DNA from: RZYY01 sp036794825
GTDB taxonomy: Bacteria > Bacteroidota > Bacteroidia > Bacteroidales > 4484-276
Assembly (NCBI GenBank): GCA_036794825.1
Contig: DAIRGA010000014.1
Span: 1 to 64,000 of the forward strand
Reading direction: 5' to 3'
DNA length: 64,000 nucleotides
The notes under the pieces were generated by a model. That model worked only from the letters and a program-made list of their open reading frames with translations. It made no database searches and was not told the origin of the DNA. The translations under genes were made by a program, and so were the position numbers. Positions 26,649 through 35,584 of the stretch are shown here, piece by piece (within the stretch, counting starts at the first letter, position 1; the number at the start of each line of letters is the position of its first letter).

Positions 26649-27550
26649 CTGAGGGCTGCATTTTTGATGTCCAGGGATTTTCGGTGCACGACGGCCCCGG
26701 CTGCCGCACGCTCATCTTCCTGAAAGGCTGTACACTGCACTGTGACTGGTGTTCCAACCCCGAAGGAATTGATCCGCATCCGGTTTTAATGTTTGACAAC
26801 GAAAAGTGTATCCGTGACGGACTTTGTGTGAAAGCTTGTCAGCATCAGGCACTTGCAATTGAGCAAAATCAACTGACCATTAATCGCCTGCTGTGCAGGG
26901 ATTGCGAAGATTTTGCCTGCACCAAAGAATGCCTGACCAACGCCCTGCGCAGGGCCGGCACTTTTACCACCGTGGATCAGCTTTTAAAAATCATTCAGCG
27001 CGACCGGCAGTTTTGGGGAAGCGAAGGCGGAATAACCCTGACCGGCGGCGAACCTTTGCTGCAACTCATTTTCGCCAAAGAAATCCTGAAAAGATGCTAC
27101 GAAAGTTACGTTCATACTGCCATCGAAACCTGCGGAAACATCCCATGGAAAAACTTTGAAGAGACAATTCCATGGATTGATTTCATCTATTTCGACCTGA
27201 AAATGATGGATAACGAAAAACATCGCAGTCTGACCGGAGCTGGCAACGAACTGATCCTTGCCAATGCCCGCCGGCTGGCCATGCAATTCAACGGCAAACT
27301 CGTCTTCCGGATACCGGTTATTCCCGGAATCAACGACACACAGGAGCAGATCGAAAACGCCGTAGCATTTATGAAAGAAACCGGCATCCAGGAGATCAAC
27401 CTTTTGCCGCTGCATCATCTGGGAAAAGAGAAGTACCGGCTGCTGGGCAGGAATTACCCGCTGAACGGCCGGTTGACGCCAAATAGATTCGAAATGATAA
27501 GATTACAGGAAATATTCCGTTCGCATGGCGTGAAATGTTTTATTGATTAG
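26630..27550 (+). CDS. hpdA: 4-hydroxyphenylacetate decarboxylase activating enzyme (radical SAM)
   Basis: 306-residue glycyl-radical-enzyme activase. It contains the radical-SAM cluster motif GCTLHCDWCSNPEG (CxxxCxxC), an inserted ferredoxin-like domain with two further cysteine sets (CIRDGLCVKAC and CRDCEDFACTKEC), and the SAM-binding GGEPL. It cleaves S-adenosylmethionine to a 5'-deoxyadenosyl radical that takes a hydrogen from Gly872 of HpdB. Its start lies within the end of hpdC (19-base overlap), a sign of translational coupling. Specific partnership with HpdB is inferred from context. Confidence 0.92.
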   Translation: MEQSQLTEGCIFDVQGFSVHDGPGCRTLIFLKGCTLHCDWCSNPEGIDPHPVLMFDNEKCIRDGLCVKACQHQALAIEQNQLTINRLLCRDCEDFACTKECLTNALRRAGTFTTVDQLLKIIQRDRQFWGSEGGITLTGGEPLLQLIFAKEILKRCYESYVHTAIETCGNIPWKNFEETIPWIDFIYFDLKMMDNEKHRSLTGAGNELILANARRLAMQFNGKLVFRIPVIPGINDTQEQIENAVAFMKETGIQEINLLPLHHLGKEKYRLLGRNYPLNGRLTPNRFEMIRLQEIFRSHGVKCFID

Positions 27551-27558
27551 CCCGTAAA

Positions 27559-28746
27559 ATGAAAATTAAATTCAGCAAAATACTCTCTTTCATAATTTTA
27601 GCCCAATTTATTCTCTTCTCATGCTCATCCCTTCCTGATAAACAAACCTCCTCAATCACCGGAAAAATGGTTGGTTCGGCCGGAAAAAAAATCACCCTTG
27701 AAAAACTATCGGTTGATGATCTTCTGGTGATTGATTCGACGTTGGTCAACAACAAAGATGAGTTTTCATTTTCGGTAAATCCGGAGGAAACCACATTCTG
27801 CCTTTTACGATTTGAAGACGGGAATTTCATTACCCTGGTGCTTAATCCAAACGACCATTTGGAAATCAATGCAGTAGCGGATTCTTTCCCACCGTATTAC
27901 CGGGTAACGGGTAACGAAGACTCCCGTATTCTGCAGCACTATTACACCGAAACTTTTCAGCGTCAGATGACCTTCGACCAACTTCGGGAGGAGTTTTTCA
28001 GCAGTACGCAATTGGCCGGTTTTTACCAGATCAAAGAGCGCATTGACCAGGAGCTCAAAAAGTTGATTAGTGATCAGCGGAATTTCACCATCCAAACCAT
28101 CGAAAAGAATCCAGGCTCACTGGCCTCATTATTATTGCTCAATCAGCGTTTTGCCAACCAGATGATTATTGACCGCGAAAAGGACTTTCAGTGGTTTGAA
28201 CTGCTCGACAGTACTCTCCTGACGAAATATCCCCAAAATACTCACGTGCTGGAGCATCACCGCAGGGTAGCAGACTTCCGTAAGCAACTGGCTGAGCAGG
28301 AAATGATTGCGGAAAGACTCAGCCCCGGACGTCAGATTCCGGACATTGCGCTGAATGATGTTTCGGGGAAAACCCGAAAAATATCTGATTTTCGGGGAAA
28401 ACCCGTAGTGCTCTATTTTTGGGTCTCCTGGTCGCCGCCATGCCGCGCTGCCAATCATCAGTTGAAAGAGCTATACACTGCCTGGCATCCCAAAGGTTTC
28501 GAAATCTTTGCTATTTCCCTCGATCATCAGCAGCGCTTCTGGGCCGATGCCATTAAGGTGGACGAACTGCCGTGGATCAACGTTTCCGACCTCAAGGGGA
28601 TGAGTTCGCCGGTGGTTGACCTCTTCAACCTGCCGCAGGAGCTGCCTTTTTATTTTTTGGTGGATGAGGAAGGAAAAATCAAGCGGAAAACCGGAAAATT
28701 TTCAGACGTCAAACAATCTTTAACTGAAATATCCGTCCCCGGTTGA
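27559..28746 (+). CDS. TlpA/DUF4369-like thioredoxin-fold lipoprotein with a single active-site cysteine
   Basis: 395 residues. The signal peptide ends in a lipobox (FILFSC, Cys22). An N-terminal beta domain of the DUF4369 type (SITGKMVGSAGKKITLEKL) is followed by a helical segment and a C-terminal thioredoxin-like domain (PDIALNDVSGKTRKISDFRG, VVLYFWVSWSPPCRAA). The usual CPPC centre reads Ser292-Pro-Pro-Cys295, so the attacking first cysteine is missing and an ordinary disulphide-reductase cycle is not possible. It starts eight bases after hpdA and may be read from the hpd transcript. Probably anchored to a membrane and facing the periplasm. Function unknown. Confidence 0.8.
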   Translation: MKIKFSKILSFIILAQFILFSCSSLPDKQTSSITGKMVGSAGKKITLEKLSVDDLLVIDSTLVNNKDEFSFSVNPEETTFCLLRFEDGNFITLVLNPNDHLEINAVADSFPPYYRVTGNEDSRILQHYYTETFQRQMTFDQLREEFFSSTQLAGFYQIKERIDQELKKLISDQRNFTIQTIEKNPGSLASLLLLNQRFANQMIIDREKDFQWFELLDSTLLTKYPQNTHVLEHHRRVADFRKQLAEQEMIAERLSPGRQIPDIALNDVSGKTRKISDFRGKPVVLYFWVSWSPPCRAANHQLKELYTAWHPKGFEIFAISLDHQQRFWADAIKVDELPWINVSDLKGMSSPVVDLFNLPQELPFYFLVDEEGKIKRKTGKFSDVKQSLTEISVPG

Positions 28747-28780
28747 ACCTGTTAATGAGCATCAGATTTCAAGTCAGGTT

Positions 28781-30061
28781 TCAGTTCTTGTTGATCAAAT
28801 GACTATCAATGACACTATCATTCAGGCCAATGGCTTCCAATAGCATTGACCTGGGGGTGATTGACATTTTCCAGATATGATACGCACTGGCGGCAAACCC
28901 TGGTTTTTGGATGAACCACCTGGAGGTATCCGGATCGCGCAGGGGTGCTCCGAGGCCGCCTTCGCCTATGTAAGTAATTCCCGTGGTGTCCATTTTCCCA
29001 TTTCGGATTGGAACCGTCCGCTTTAACGTATGGCCGTCTGATTCGATTGCCAAATCTATGTTGTGTTTTTCAAAAAGAGGAACCCATGCTTCACGCACTC
29101 TTTTAAAATGGTAACTCTCCGGATCTTTTGTGGCAGGATAGGCGGGTTTGTGATAATTTACCAAAAGCCATCTTACCTCGGGTCTGTGCATTTCAAGTTG
29201 CTCTTCGAGCCAGTAATATTGATCTCCAGTAAGTGCAATTTCGGTATTGAGGGTAATGAGTGCGATTTCCGGAGTAATTTTTGAGGTGTAGTAATAGCTG
29301 AAAGCAATGTCGTTGATCTCATCTCCCAGAAAGAAATTTTCGAAAAAACCGATTTGCAGATCATGGTTACCCATTGAGACCAAAATGGGCAAAATCCTGC
29401 CATTTGATGTATAAGTGTAAGCAAAATCCTCAAACCACCAGTAGAGATGGCGCCAGTCGGCTGTAGTGCAAAAGTCAGCTCCATGAACCAAGGCCAGTAT
29501 TTCCGGGTCTTTTTCGATTTGCCGGGCAATCATTTTGTTGATTTCCTGACGATCGCGATGTGGTGTACGGCCTGCATAACGAGGTTTCTCTGTCCCGAGT
29601 CGTGAATCGCCGCCGGCAATCAATTTTACCGGGCGATCATCATCCGGAGCGGTGATAAAATGATACTCATCTGAATGATTTCCATCGCTCTCCAAAATGA
29701 AATAATAAGTCGTATTTGCCTTTAAACCATGAAGCTCAGCATGGTGGAAATAGCCTTCAGGCACGCCTTCGGTAAAATCCATTGATTTCATGGTAACTTT
29801 CCCATTTCTGACGGCTTTGGCCTGAAATGAATATTCGCTTCTTAAATCGCTGCCCTTTACCGTATCGTAATGCACCTGGTTGATGGCGCTGTTGCCAGGC
29901 GTAGTCCATGAAATGATGGCATGCCCGGCAGGATTTTCAGTCCACACAACCCGCGGATGAATGGGACTATTCCCTGAATCTGAGCTTGAATCAACGGTTG
30001 CTGTATTGCAGGAAGCAACAATCAATAACAATAATATGAATGATAAATGCTTGATTTTCAT
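28781..30061 (-). CDS. Calcineurin-like phosphoesterase lipoprotein with N-terminal fibronectin-like domain
   Basis: 426 residues; lipobox LLLLIVASC (Cys about 18). An N-terminal purple-acid-phosphatase-like/fibronectin III domain (HPRVVWTENPAGHAIISWTT, then TYYFILES) precedes a metallophosphoesterase domain with GGDSRLG, HGADF, SMGNHDLQ, NYHKPAY and SDGHTLKR, which supply the dinuclear metal ligands. Probably hydrolyses phosphate esters outside the cytoplasmic membrane. It lies 20 bases downstream of another phosphoesterase on the same strand, forming a two-gene unit divergent from a TonB-dependent receptor. Confidence 0.85.
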   Translation of the reverse strand: MKIKHLSFILLLLIVASCNTATVDSSSDSGNSPIHPRVVWTENPAGHAIISWTTPGNSAINQVHYDTVKGSDLRSEYSFQAKAVRNGKVTMKSMDFTEGVPEGYFHHAELHGLKANTTYYFILESDGNHSDEYHFITAPDDDRPVKLIAGGDSRLGTEKPRYAGRTPHRDRQEINKMIARQIEKDPEILALVHGADFCTTADWRHLYWWFEDFAYTYTSNGRILPILVSMGNHDLQIGFFENFFLGDEINDIAFSYYYTSKITPEIALITLNTEIALTGDQYYWLEEQLEMHRPEVRWLLVNYHKPAYPATKDPESYHFKRVREAWVPLFEKHNIDLAIESDGHTLKRTVPIRNGKMDTTGITYIGEGGLGAPLRDPDTSRWFIQKPGFAASAYHIWKMSITPRSMLLEAIGLNDSVIDSHLINKN

Positions 30062-30081
30062 GACGATGATTTTTGTGGTTA

Positions 30082-31665
30082 TTATTCAACAATTATTGCC
30101 TGGTAATTAAAACTTTCGTCGAAGATTCTACCAAATACATCGGTAACCCTAACGAATATTGTGTTTTCGCCAGGTTCAACATTTGTGGGAACGCGTGCTT
30201 TCCATAAATGATAACAATTCACAGGGTTTGATGGCCGTGTTCCGGCAGGCAGATCTTCGGAGTTGTCCCAGCGAAATCTCATTGCGCAAACACCAGGATC
30301 AAATTCGACGACATATCTCATCCTGCGCCATTCGCCATCATTCACCTTAAATTCGACGATGTCTTTTTCGCTTCCCTGGAAAAAGTTTACATAAAACTCA
30401 CCCCTGAAATGCTTGTTGTGCGGCACTGTGCGCGGGCCATACAATTCCATTTTATATGCAGCCGGACTTCCTGCAACTTTGTAATCCCACCGGTATTCAT
30501 TCCCTTTAAAATGGATAATATTGTAACCTTTCGGCGTTCCATCGTACATGGTCGAAACAGGAACTCCGTTTTCATCCGGTTCACCCGACCACCAGTCGCC
30601 GCCGGCAGTTCCAACAGTATAATGATGGTGTGGTTCCGGATGCAGCCAGTCCTCCTCCTCACCGAAAAAGTGATGCCGCTGCGTGTGCGTATGTCCTGAA
30701 AATGATAAAGTATAGCGATGCTTTTCCAACAATTTGAAAAGCCTGATCCTGTCGTCATTTCTGAAGGTTTCGCCCCATTCGGCATCATTGTAGATCGGAA
30801 TATGCATATTTATAACCACAAGATGATCTTCCGGGACATACTTCAGGGAGTTTTCGATAAATGTAAACTGATCATCGCGCAGGCCGCCAACATAATAGCG
30901 GCTATTGTAAGTGTTAGGAAAGATGACATTGTTGAGCACGATAAAATGGACTTTGCCATGATTGAACGCATATGTTGCGGGGCCAAAGGTATTTTCGAAA
31001 GTCTCATCAGCGTGCTGCCAGATCTCGGCGTCAAAATTGAGATCATGGTTACCGATCACATGAAACCAGGGAAGTCCGATGCGGGATGTTGCCAGGTTTA
31101 ATGGGGCAAACATCGAAAGATCGTCTCCCACAAGGTCGCCCATGGTGATCCCAAACGCATGCTCTTTGCTGCCAACCAGTTCCTCAACAATTGCTTTATC
31201 ATAGTAAGCAACTTCACCTATAACATAAGGTTGAGGATCGGAAAAAACCACAATGCTGAATTCCTCGTTTTCATCATCTTTGATAAGAGGAAAGTCAACA
31301 GATTCGGGCAAAGAACCAGTTGGATCAGTTCCGGCAAATTTTAAATCCGGCGACCCTTTCGGTTTATGCAAATAATAAAATTGCGGAAGATTCATTTCAT
31401 TGACCGGGTAAAGATAATCTCCCGGTTTAATGACAAAGATGGTAGCTTCATCGGTGTAAACAGGCAGAGTGAAATGGCCATACTGATTGGTGATAACAAC
31501 TTCAGCACCATTTGAAACCACCACGCCTGCTATTCCAGGCTCACTTTCATCCCAGATGCTATTTCTGTTGAAATCTTCAAACACAGACCCTTTTGCTCTC
31601 TGATTGGGCTGGCCTGTCATTTCTGCATAACATGCCAGAAAGAAAAGTAAAAGATAGTACTTCAT
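30082..31665 (-). CDS. Secreted calcineurin-like phosphoesterase (MetallophosN-Metallophos-MetallophosC)
   Basis: 527 residues from the ATG at 31665 (MKYYLLLFFLACYAEMTG is a clean signal peptide; the frame opens at 31683, inside a promoter-like box). An N-terminal carboxypeptidase-regulatory-like beta domain (GSVFEDFNRNSIWDESEPG) is followed by the phosphoesterase core with FSDPQPY, GDLVGDD, GNHDLNFD, NMHIPIY and GHTHTQRH, then a C-terminal beta domain. All metal-ligand motifs are intact. Probably periplasmic or surface-exposed. First gene of the minus-strand pair, divergent from the TonB receptor. Confidence 0.87.
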   Translation of the reverse strand: MKYYLLLFFLACYAEMTGQPNQRAKGSVFEDFNRNSIWDESEPGIAGVVVSNGAEVVITNQYGHFTLPVYTDEATIFVIKPGDYLYPVNEMNLPQFYYLHKPKGSPDLKFAGTDPTGSLPESVDFPLIKDDENEEFSIVVFSDPQPYVIGEVAYYDKAIVEELVGSKEHAFGITMGDLVGDDLSMFAPLNLATSRIGLPWFHVIGNHDLNFDAEIWQHADETFENTFGPATYAFNHGKVHFIVLNNVIFPNTYNSRYYVGGLRDDQFTFIENSLKYVPEDHLVVINMHIPIYNDAEWGETFRNDDRIRLFKLLEKHRYTLSFSGHTHTQRHHFFGEEEDWLHPEPHHHYTVGTAGGDWWSGEPDENGVPVSTMYDGTPKGYNIIHFKGNEYRWDYKVAGSPAAYKMELYGPRTVPHNKHFRGEFYVNFFQGSEKDIVEFKVNDGEWRRMRYVVEFDPGVCAMRFRWDNSEDLPAGTRPSNPVNCYHLWKARVPTNVEPGENTIFVRVTDVFGRIFDESFNYQAIIVE

Positions 31666-31680
31666 GATGAAAAATTTCGC

Positions 31681-31688
31681 CAAATCTA
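31681..31688 (-). promoter_or_regulatory. -7-like box (TAGATTTG) for the phosphoesterase pair
   Basis: Minus-strand match to TAnnTTTG, 15 bases before the ATG at 31665 and overlapping the alternative start at 31683. No -33 element at the expected distance. Confidence 0.35.
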
Positions 31689-31824
31689 AGCCTCTTCAAG
31701 TTATTGATAACAGTGATCAGGATTAAATCATTGTTAAGATTGCGACTACCCCATTCTTCAGGATCAATACTATTAATTAACGATTGTTTAATAATTGCTT
31801 AATATTCAACGCAAACCAGCAACC

Positions 31825-31832
31825 TACTTTTG
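31825..31832 (+). promoter_or_regulatory. -7-like box (TACTTTTG) for the TonB-dependent receptor
   Basis: Matches TAnnTTTG 24 bases before the ATG at 31857. It lies in a 190-base region shared with the divergent phosphoesterase genes, which would allow joint control. No -33 TTTG is seen. Confidence 0.4.
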
Positions 31833-31856
31833 CGCTCAAATTTAAAATTAAATTAC

Positions 31857-34634
31857 ATGAAATGTTTTTTACGTATTGTGCTGATGAGTGTGCTGATGCA
31901 AATTACTTTTAGCGCTTTTGCGCAGCATAATGGTGTTGTCAAAGGTAGAATTGTGGATAATAACAAGCTATCGCTTCCCGGCGCCACTGTCCAGATTGAA
32001 TCGTTGAACCTCGGCGCGGTAACTGATAATTTTGGCTATTTTACCCTGGTGAACGTCCCGGCGGGAACCCACGAAGTTTTGGTTACCTATATCGGGTTTT
32101 TGCAAGAAACCAGTTCAGTTACAGTTGAATCTGACAGAACTGCCGATTTGAATTTTGAACTAAAAGCAGGGATTGAACTGTCGGAGTTTACGGTTACCGG
32201 CCAGCTTCAGGGCCAGTCAAAAGCCCTGAATGCCCAGATGAACAAGGGCAACATCACCAATATCATTTCCTCCGATCAGGTTGGTCGTTTTCCGGATGCC
32301 AACATTGGCGATGCTTTGAAGAGAATTCCCGGCATTAACGTGCAATACGATCAGGGTGAAGCCAGGTTCGGCAACATCAGAGGTACTGCCCCGCAGTACA
32401 ACTCTGTGATGATAAACGGCGAGCGTATCCCCTCGGCTGAAGCTGAAGATCGCACCGTCCAGCTCGACCTTGTCCCTTCAGATATGATTCAGGCCATCGA
32501 AGTGAATAAAGCTGTAACCCCCGATATGGATGGAGACGCCATAGGTGGTTCAGTAAATCTCGTAACCCGCTCGGCGCCTTTCGACAGACGATTAAGCGTA
32601 ACATTGGGATCGGGTTATAATCTTGTAGCTGAAAAACCTATGCTAAATGGCTCATTTATTTTCGGCGATCGCTATGCGAACAACAAATTGGGTGTAATTC
32701 TGAGTGCATCATATCACAACCACCAAATCGGAAGCGATAATTTTGAATCCGAGTGGAATTATCTTGACGAGGAAAACAAGGACGGTTCCGCATTTACTGA
32801 GGAAATACAGGTTCGTCAATATTACCTGCAACGCATCAGGCAAAGTTATTCGTTAGCCTTGGATTACCAGGTAAATAACAACCATACCTTCTTTATCAAT
32901 GGGATCTACAACAAGCGCAATGACTGGGAAAACCGCTACCGGACAATATATAAAGATATTGAGTATGACGAAGACAGCGATGAATGGCTGGGTGTGATGG
33001 AAAAAGAAACCAAAGGCGGCACGGATGATATTAAAAATGCCCGCCTGGAAGACCAGCGAATGATGAATTTTACCTTTGGTGGCGATCACCAGATGGGCAA
33101 AATAAATATGGACTGGACTGCTTCCTACAGTAAAGCTTCGGAGGAACGGCCTAATGAAAGATACATTGTTTATGAAGTTGAAGACCTTACATTTGTGCCT
33201 GATTTTTCCGATACCCGCGAACCAAAAATTCTGTCAGTAAGCCCTGCCTCCGCCGCTGATTTTAGCTCCGATTATGAATTTGGCGAACTTACCGAAGAAT
33301 TTCAATACACTGAGGATATTGATAAAAATTTCAAACTCAATGTGCTGGTACCTTTACTCGAGAATAATTTCAAAAATAGTTTGAAATTTGGCGTAAGGTA
33401 TAAGGGGAAAGATAAAAACCGCAACAATGTTCTTTATGAATACAGTCCTATTGACGAGGATGCTTTCAACGCAAATACCCTCAATAATCTGGAAGATATT
33501 TCGAAAGATAATTTTCTTGTAGGTGATTATTACACCGGATTGCAGGTGAAAAAGGAATATCTCGGAAGTCTTGACCTGACAAATGAAGCGCTTTTCGAAG
33601 GTGAAAAAGTAATCGAAGAGGAGGCAGCCAATTTTACGGCAAAAGAAAATATTGTTGGAGGGTATGTAATGCTTAACCAGAACTTTGGAAGTAAATTGTT
33701 TATGATTGCGGGGGTAAGACTTGAAAATACATCTCAGGAATACCAGGGCAACCAATACGATGCTGATGAAGATATAATCACCCAATCTGACAAGGTTTCT
33801 GATTCGTATCTGAATGTCCTGCCAGGGATTCATCTCAAATACAATTTCACTCCCACTATGATGTTGCGGGCAGCATGGACAAATACGCTGGCCAGGCCGA
33901 ACTATTTTTCGCTCGTCCCTTACAGGGAAGTATTCCGCGAGGATAACGAAATTGCGATTGGCAATCCTGACCTTATTCCAACCACATCCACCAACTACGA
34001 CCTGATGTTTGAAAAGTATTTCAAGACGATTGGTATTGTTTCAGCCGGGGTTTTTTACAAAGATATCAAGGACTTTATTGTTACCGAAACCCGCGAAGAC
34101 TATCTTTTTGAAGGAACCACATGGGACACCTACAGCCAGCCGATCAATGGCGGAAATGCTGAACTGTTCGGATTTGAATTTGCCGGTCAGCGGCAACTTG
34201 ATTTCCTCCCCGGGTTCTGGTCAGGATTTGGATTGTATGCCAACTACACCTACACTTCAAGCAGCATCAGCGATTTCAGGATCGAAGGAAGAGAGGATGA
34301 CGACGACTTAGCCCTGCCCGGCACAGCCAAACACACCACGAATGCCTCGGTTTCGTACGATAACGAAAAATTGTCCCTTCGCGTCTCATTGAATTATGCC
34401 AGCGACTTTGTGGATGAATTTGGTGAAGAGGCATTTTATGACAGATATTATGATAAAGCGCTTTATCTTGATGTGAATGCCAACTACGCCATTACCCCAA
34501 ACCTCAGGGTTTACGCCGAAGCTATCAACCTGACCAATCAGCCTTTATCCTATTACCAGGGAATAAGCTCTCGTTTAATGCAGGCCGAGTATTATAATGT
34601 GCGAATCCAGGCAGGTCTGAAATTTGACCTTTAA
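31857..34634 (+). CDS. TonB-dependent outer-membrane receptor
   Basis: 925 residues from the ATG at 31857 (MKCFLRIVLMSVLMQ signal sequence; AFAQ cleavage). Order: CarboxypepD_reg-like beta domain (VVKGRIVDNNKLSLPGATV), plug domain (DQVGRFPDANIGDALKRIPG, INGERIPSAE, EVNKAVTPDMDGDAIGGS), then a 22-strand-type barrel ending in GLKFDL with a C-terminal aromatic/hydrophobic strand. It imports a ligand across the outer membrane using TonB energy. No SusD partner follows, unlike glycan systems. The flanking phosphoesterase and pyrophosphatase genes suggest an organic phosphate ligand; that is inference. Confidence 0.92.
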   Translation: MKCFLRIVLMSVLMQITFSAFAQHNGVVKGRIVDNNKLSLPGATVQIESLNLGAVTDNFGYFTLVNVPAGTHEVLVTYIGFLQETSSVTVESDRTADLNFELKAGIELSEFTVTGQLQGQSKALNAQMNKGNITNIISSDQVGRFPDANIGDALKRIPGINVQYDQGEARFGNIRGTAPQYNSVMINGERIPSAEAEDRTVQLDLVPSDMIQAIEVNKAVTPDMDGDAIGGSVNLVTRSAPFDRRLSVTLGSGYNLVAEKPMLNGSFIFGDRYANNKLGVILSASYHNHQIGSDNFESEWNYLDEENKDGSAFTEEIQVRQYYLQRIRQSYSLALDYQVNNNHTFFINGIYNKRNDWENRYRTIYKDIEYDEDSDEWLGVMEKETKGGTDDIKNARLEDQRMMNFTFGGDHQMGKINMDWTASYSKASEERPNERYIVYEVEDLTFVPDFSDTREPKILSVSPASAADFSSDYEFGELTEEFQYTEDIDKNFKLNVLVPLLENNFKNSLKFGVRYKGKDKNRNNVLYEYSPIDEDAFNANTLNNLEDISKDNFLVGDYYTGLQVKKEYLGSLDLTNEALFEGEKVIEEEAANFTAKENIVGGYVMLNQNFGSKLFMIAGVRLENTSQEYQGNQYDADEDIITQSDKVSDSYLNVLPGIHLKYNFTPTMMLRAAWTNTLARPNYFSLVPYREVFREDNEIAIGNPDLIPTTSTNYDLMFEKYFKTIGIVSAGVFYKDIKDFIVTETREDYLFEGTTWDTYSQPINGGNAELFGFEFAGQRQLDFLPGFWSGFGLYANYTYTSSSISDFRIEGREDDDDLALPGTAKHTTNASVSYDNEKLSLRVSLNYASDFVDEFGEEAFYDRYYDKALYLDVNANYAITPNLRVYAEAINLTNQPLSYYQGISSRLMQAEYYNVRIQAGLKFDL

Positions 34635-34783
34635 CCAATCTGTGAATTACATTTCAATAAAAACAATTCCATTTCGCGATGCACAATTCAACTGTAAAGT
34701 AGAGTAAACCAAATTGCATGGAATGAATCTGCCGATACTTTTCGAAAAGACTGCAGTTGAACCACGTAAAACAATTTTTTTTC

Positions 34784-34827
34784 GAATGCCGGCTTTTTTA
34801 GTAAACCGGCATTCATTTTATTTTTTG
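34784..34827 (+). terminator. Hairpin with T-rich tail between TonB receptor and pyrophosphatase genes
   Basis: A perfect 9-bp stem (GAATGCCGG with CCGGCATTC) has a 13-base loop and is followed by ATTTTATTTTTTG, ending at the pyrophosphatase ATG. It is either the terminator of the receptor gene or an attenuator directly in front of the next gene. The interrupted T-run makes it weaker than the nrfA terminator. Confidence 0.5.
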
Positions 34828-35487
34828 ATGACAAAAACACATTTAGCACCATTGGTAATCTTTGTATTCCTGCTGCTTTCAGCATTTAATCCTTCTGAAA
34901 ATAATGGAAATACAACTATTGGCGCCAATCATTACCTGCACGACATTACCACCTTTACAACAGATTCGCTTGTTAATGTGGTGATAGAAATCCCGGCTGG
35001 TACCAATCAAAAGTGGGAACTGAACAAAGAAACCGGACGAATAGAATGGGAGAGGGTTACACCCGATTCCTTGCGCATTTTTGATTATCTGGCTTATCCG
35101 GCTAATTATGGTTTTGTGCCACAAACTTTGGTGTCCGAAACCACCGGTGGTGATGGCGACCCGGTGGATGTTTTTGTTTTAGGGCCGGCAATCGCAAGGG
35201 AAACAATTATCAGCGTGAGGATTGTCGGAATTATTCACATGCTGGATGATAAAGAATCGGACTCGAAATTGTTGGCAGTGGACGCTAAAAACCCGGTTTT
35301 TAATGTTAATTCCTACAAGATGCTGCTTAAAGAATACCCTGGAGTGGTGGATATCATCAAACTTTGGCTTATTCATTACAAAGGGCCGGGCAGGATAGAA
35401 ATTGTCTCGTTAAACGATGAAAAAGATGCACTTCGCTACTTAGCAATGGCGCATACTGATTATCTTGAATTGTTACCTGCAAAGTAA
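34828..35487 (+). CDS. Exported family I inorganic pyrophosphatase
   Basis: 219 residues from the ATG at 34828, which gives a signal-anchor sequence (HLAPLVIFVFLLLSAFNP); the longer frame from 34714 has no family similarity and contains the upstream hairpin. The mature part is a soluble family I PPase: VVIEIPAGTNQKWELNKETG, YPANYGFVP, and the metal-binding GDGDPVDVFVL, with a C-terminal half ending in EYPGVVDIIKLWL. It hydrolyses diphosphate to two phosphates. Most family I enzymes are cytosolic, so the N-terminal export signal is notable and fits the phosphate-scavenging context. Confidence 0.88.
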   Translation: MTKTHLAPLVIFVFLLLSAFNPSENNGNTTIGANHYLHDITTFTTDSLVNVVIEIPAGTNQKWELNKETGRIEWERVTPDSLRIFDYLAYPANYGFVPQTLVSETTGGDGDPVDVFVLGPAIARETIISVRIVGIIHMLDDKESDSKLLAVDAKNPVFNVNSYKMLLKEYPGVVDIIKLWLIHYKGPGRIEIVSLNDEKDALRYLAMAHTDYLELLPAK

Positions 35488-35584
35488 AAGACTTTGCAAG
35501 ATGTTTTACGTTAATAAGCTTTTCAGTGCCACACGGAAATTCAAATTTGGTGGCCACGAAAATAAAGCATACAAAACAAGGATT

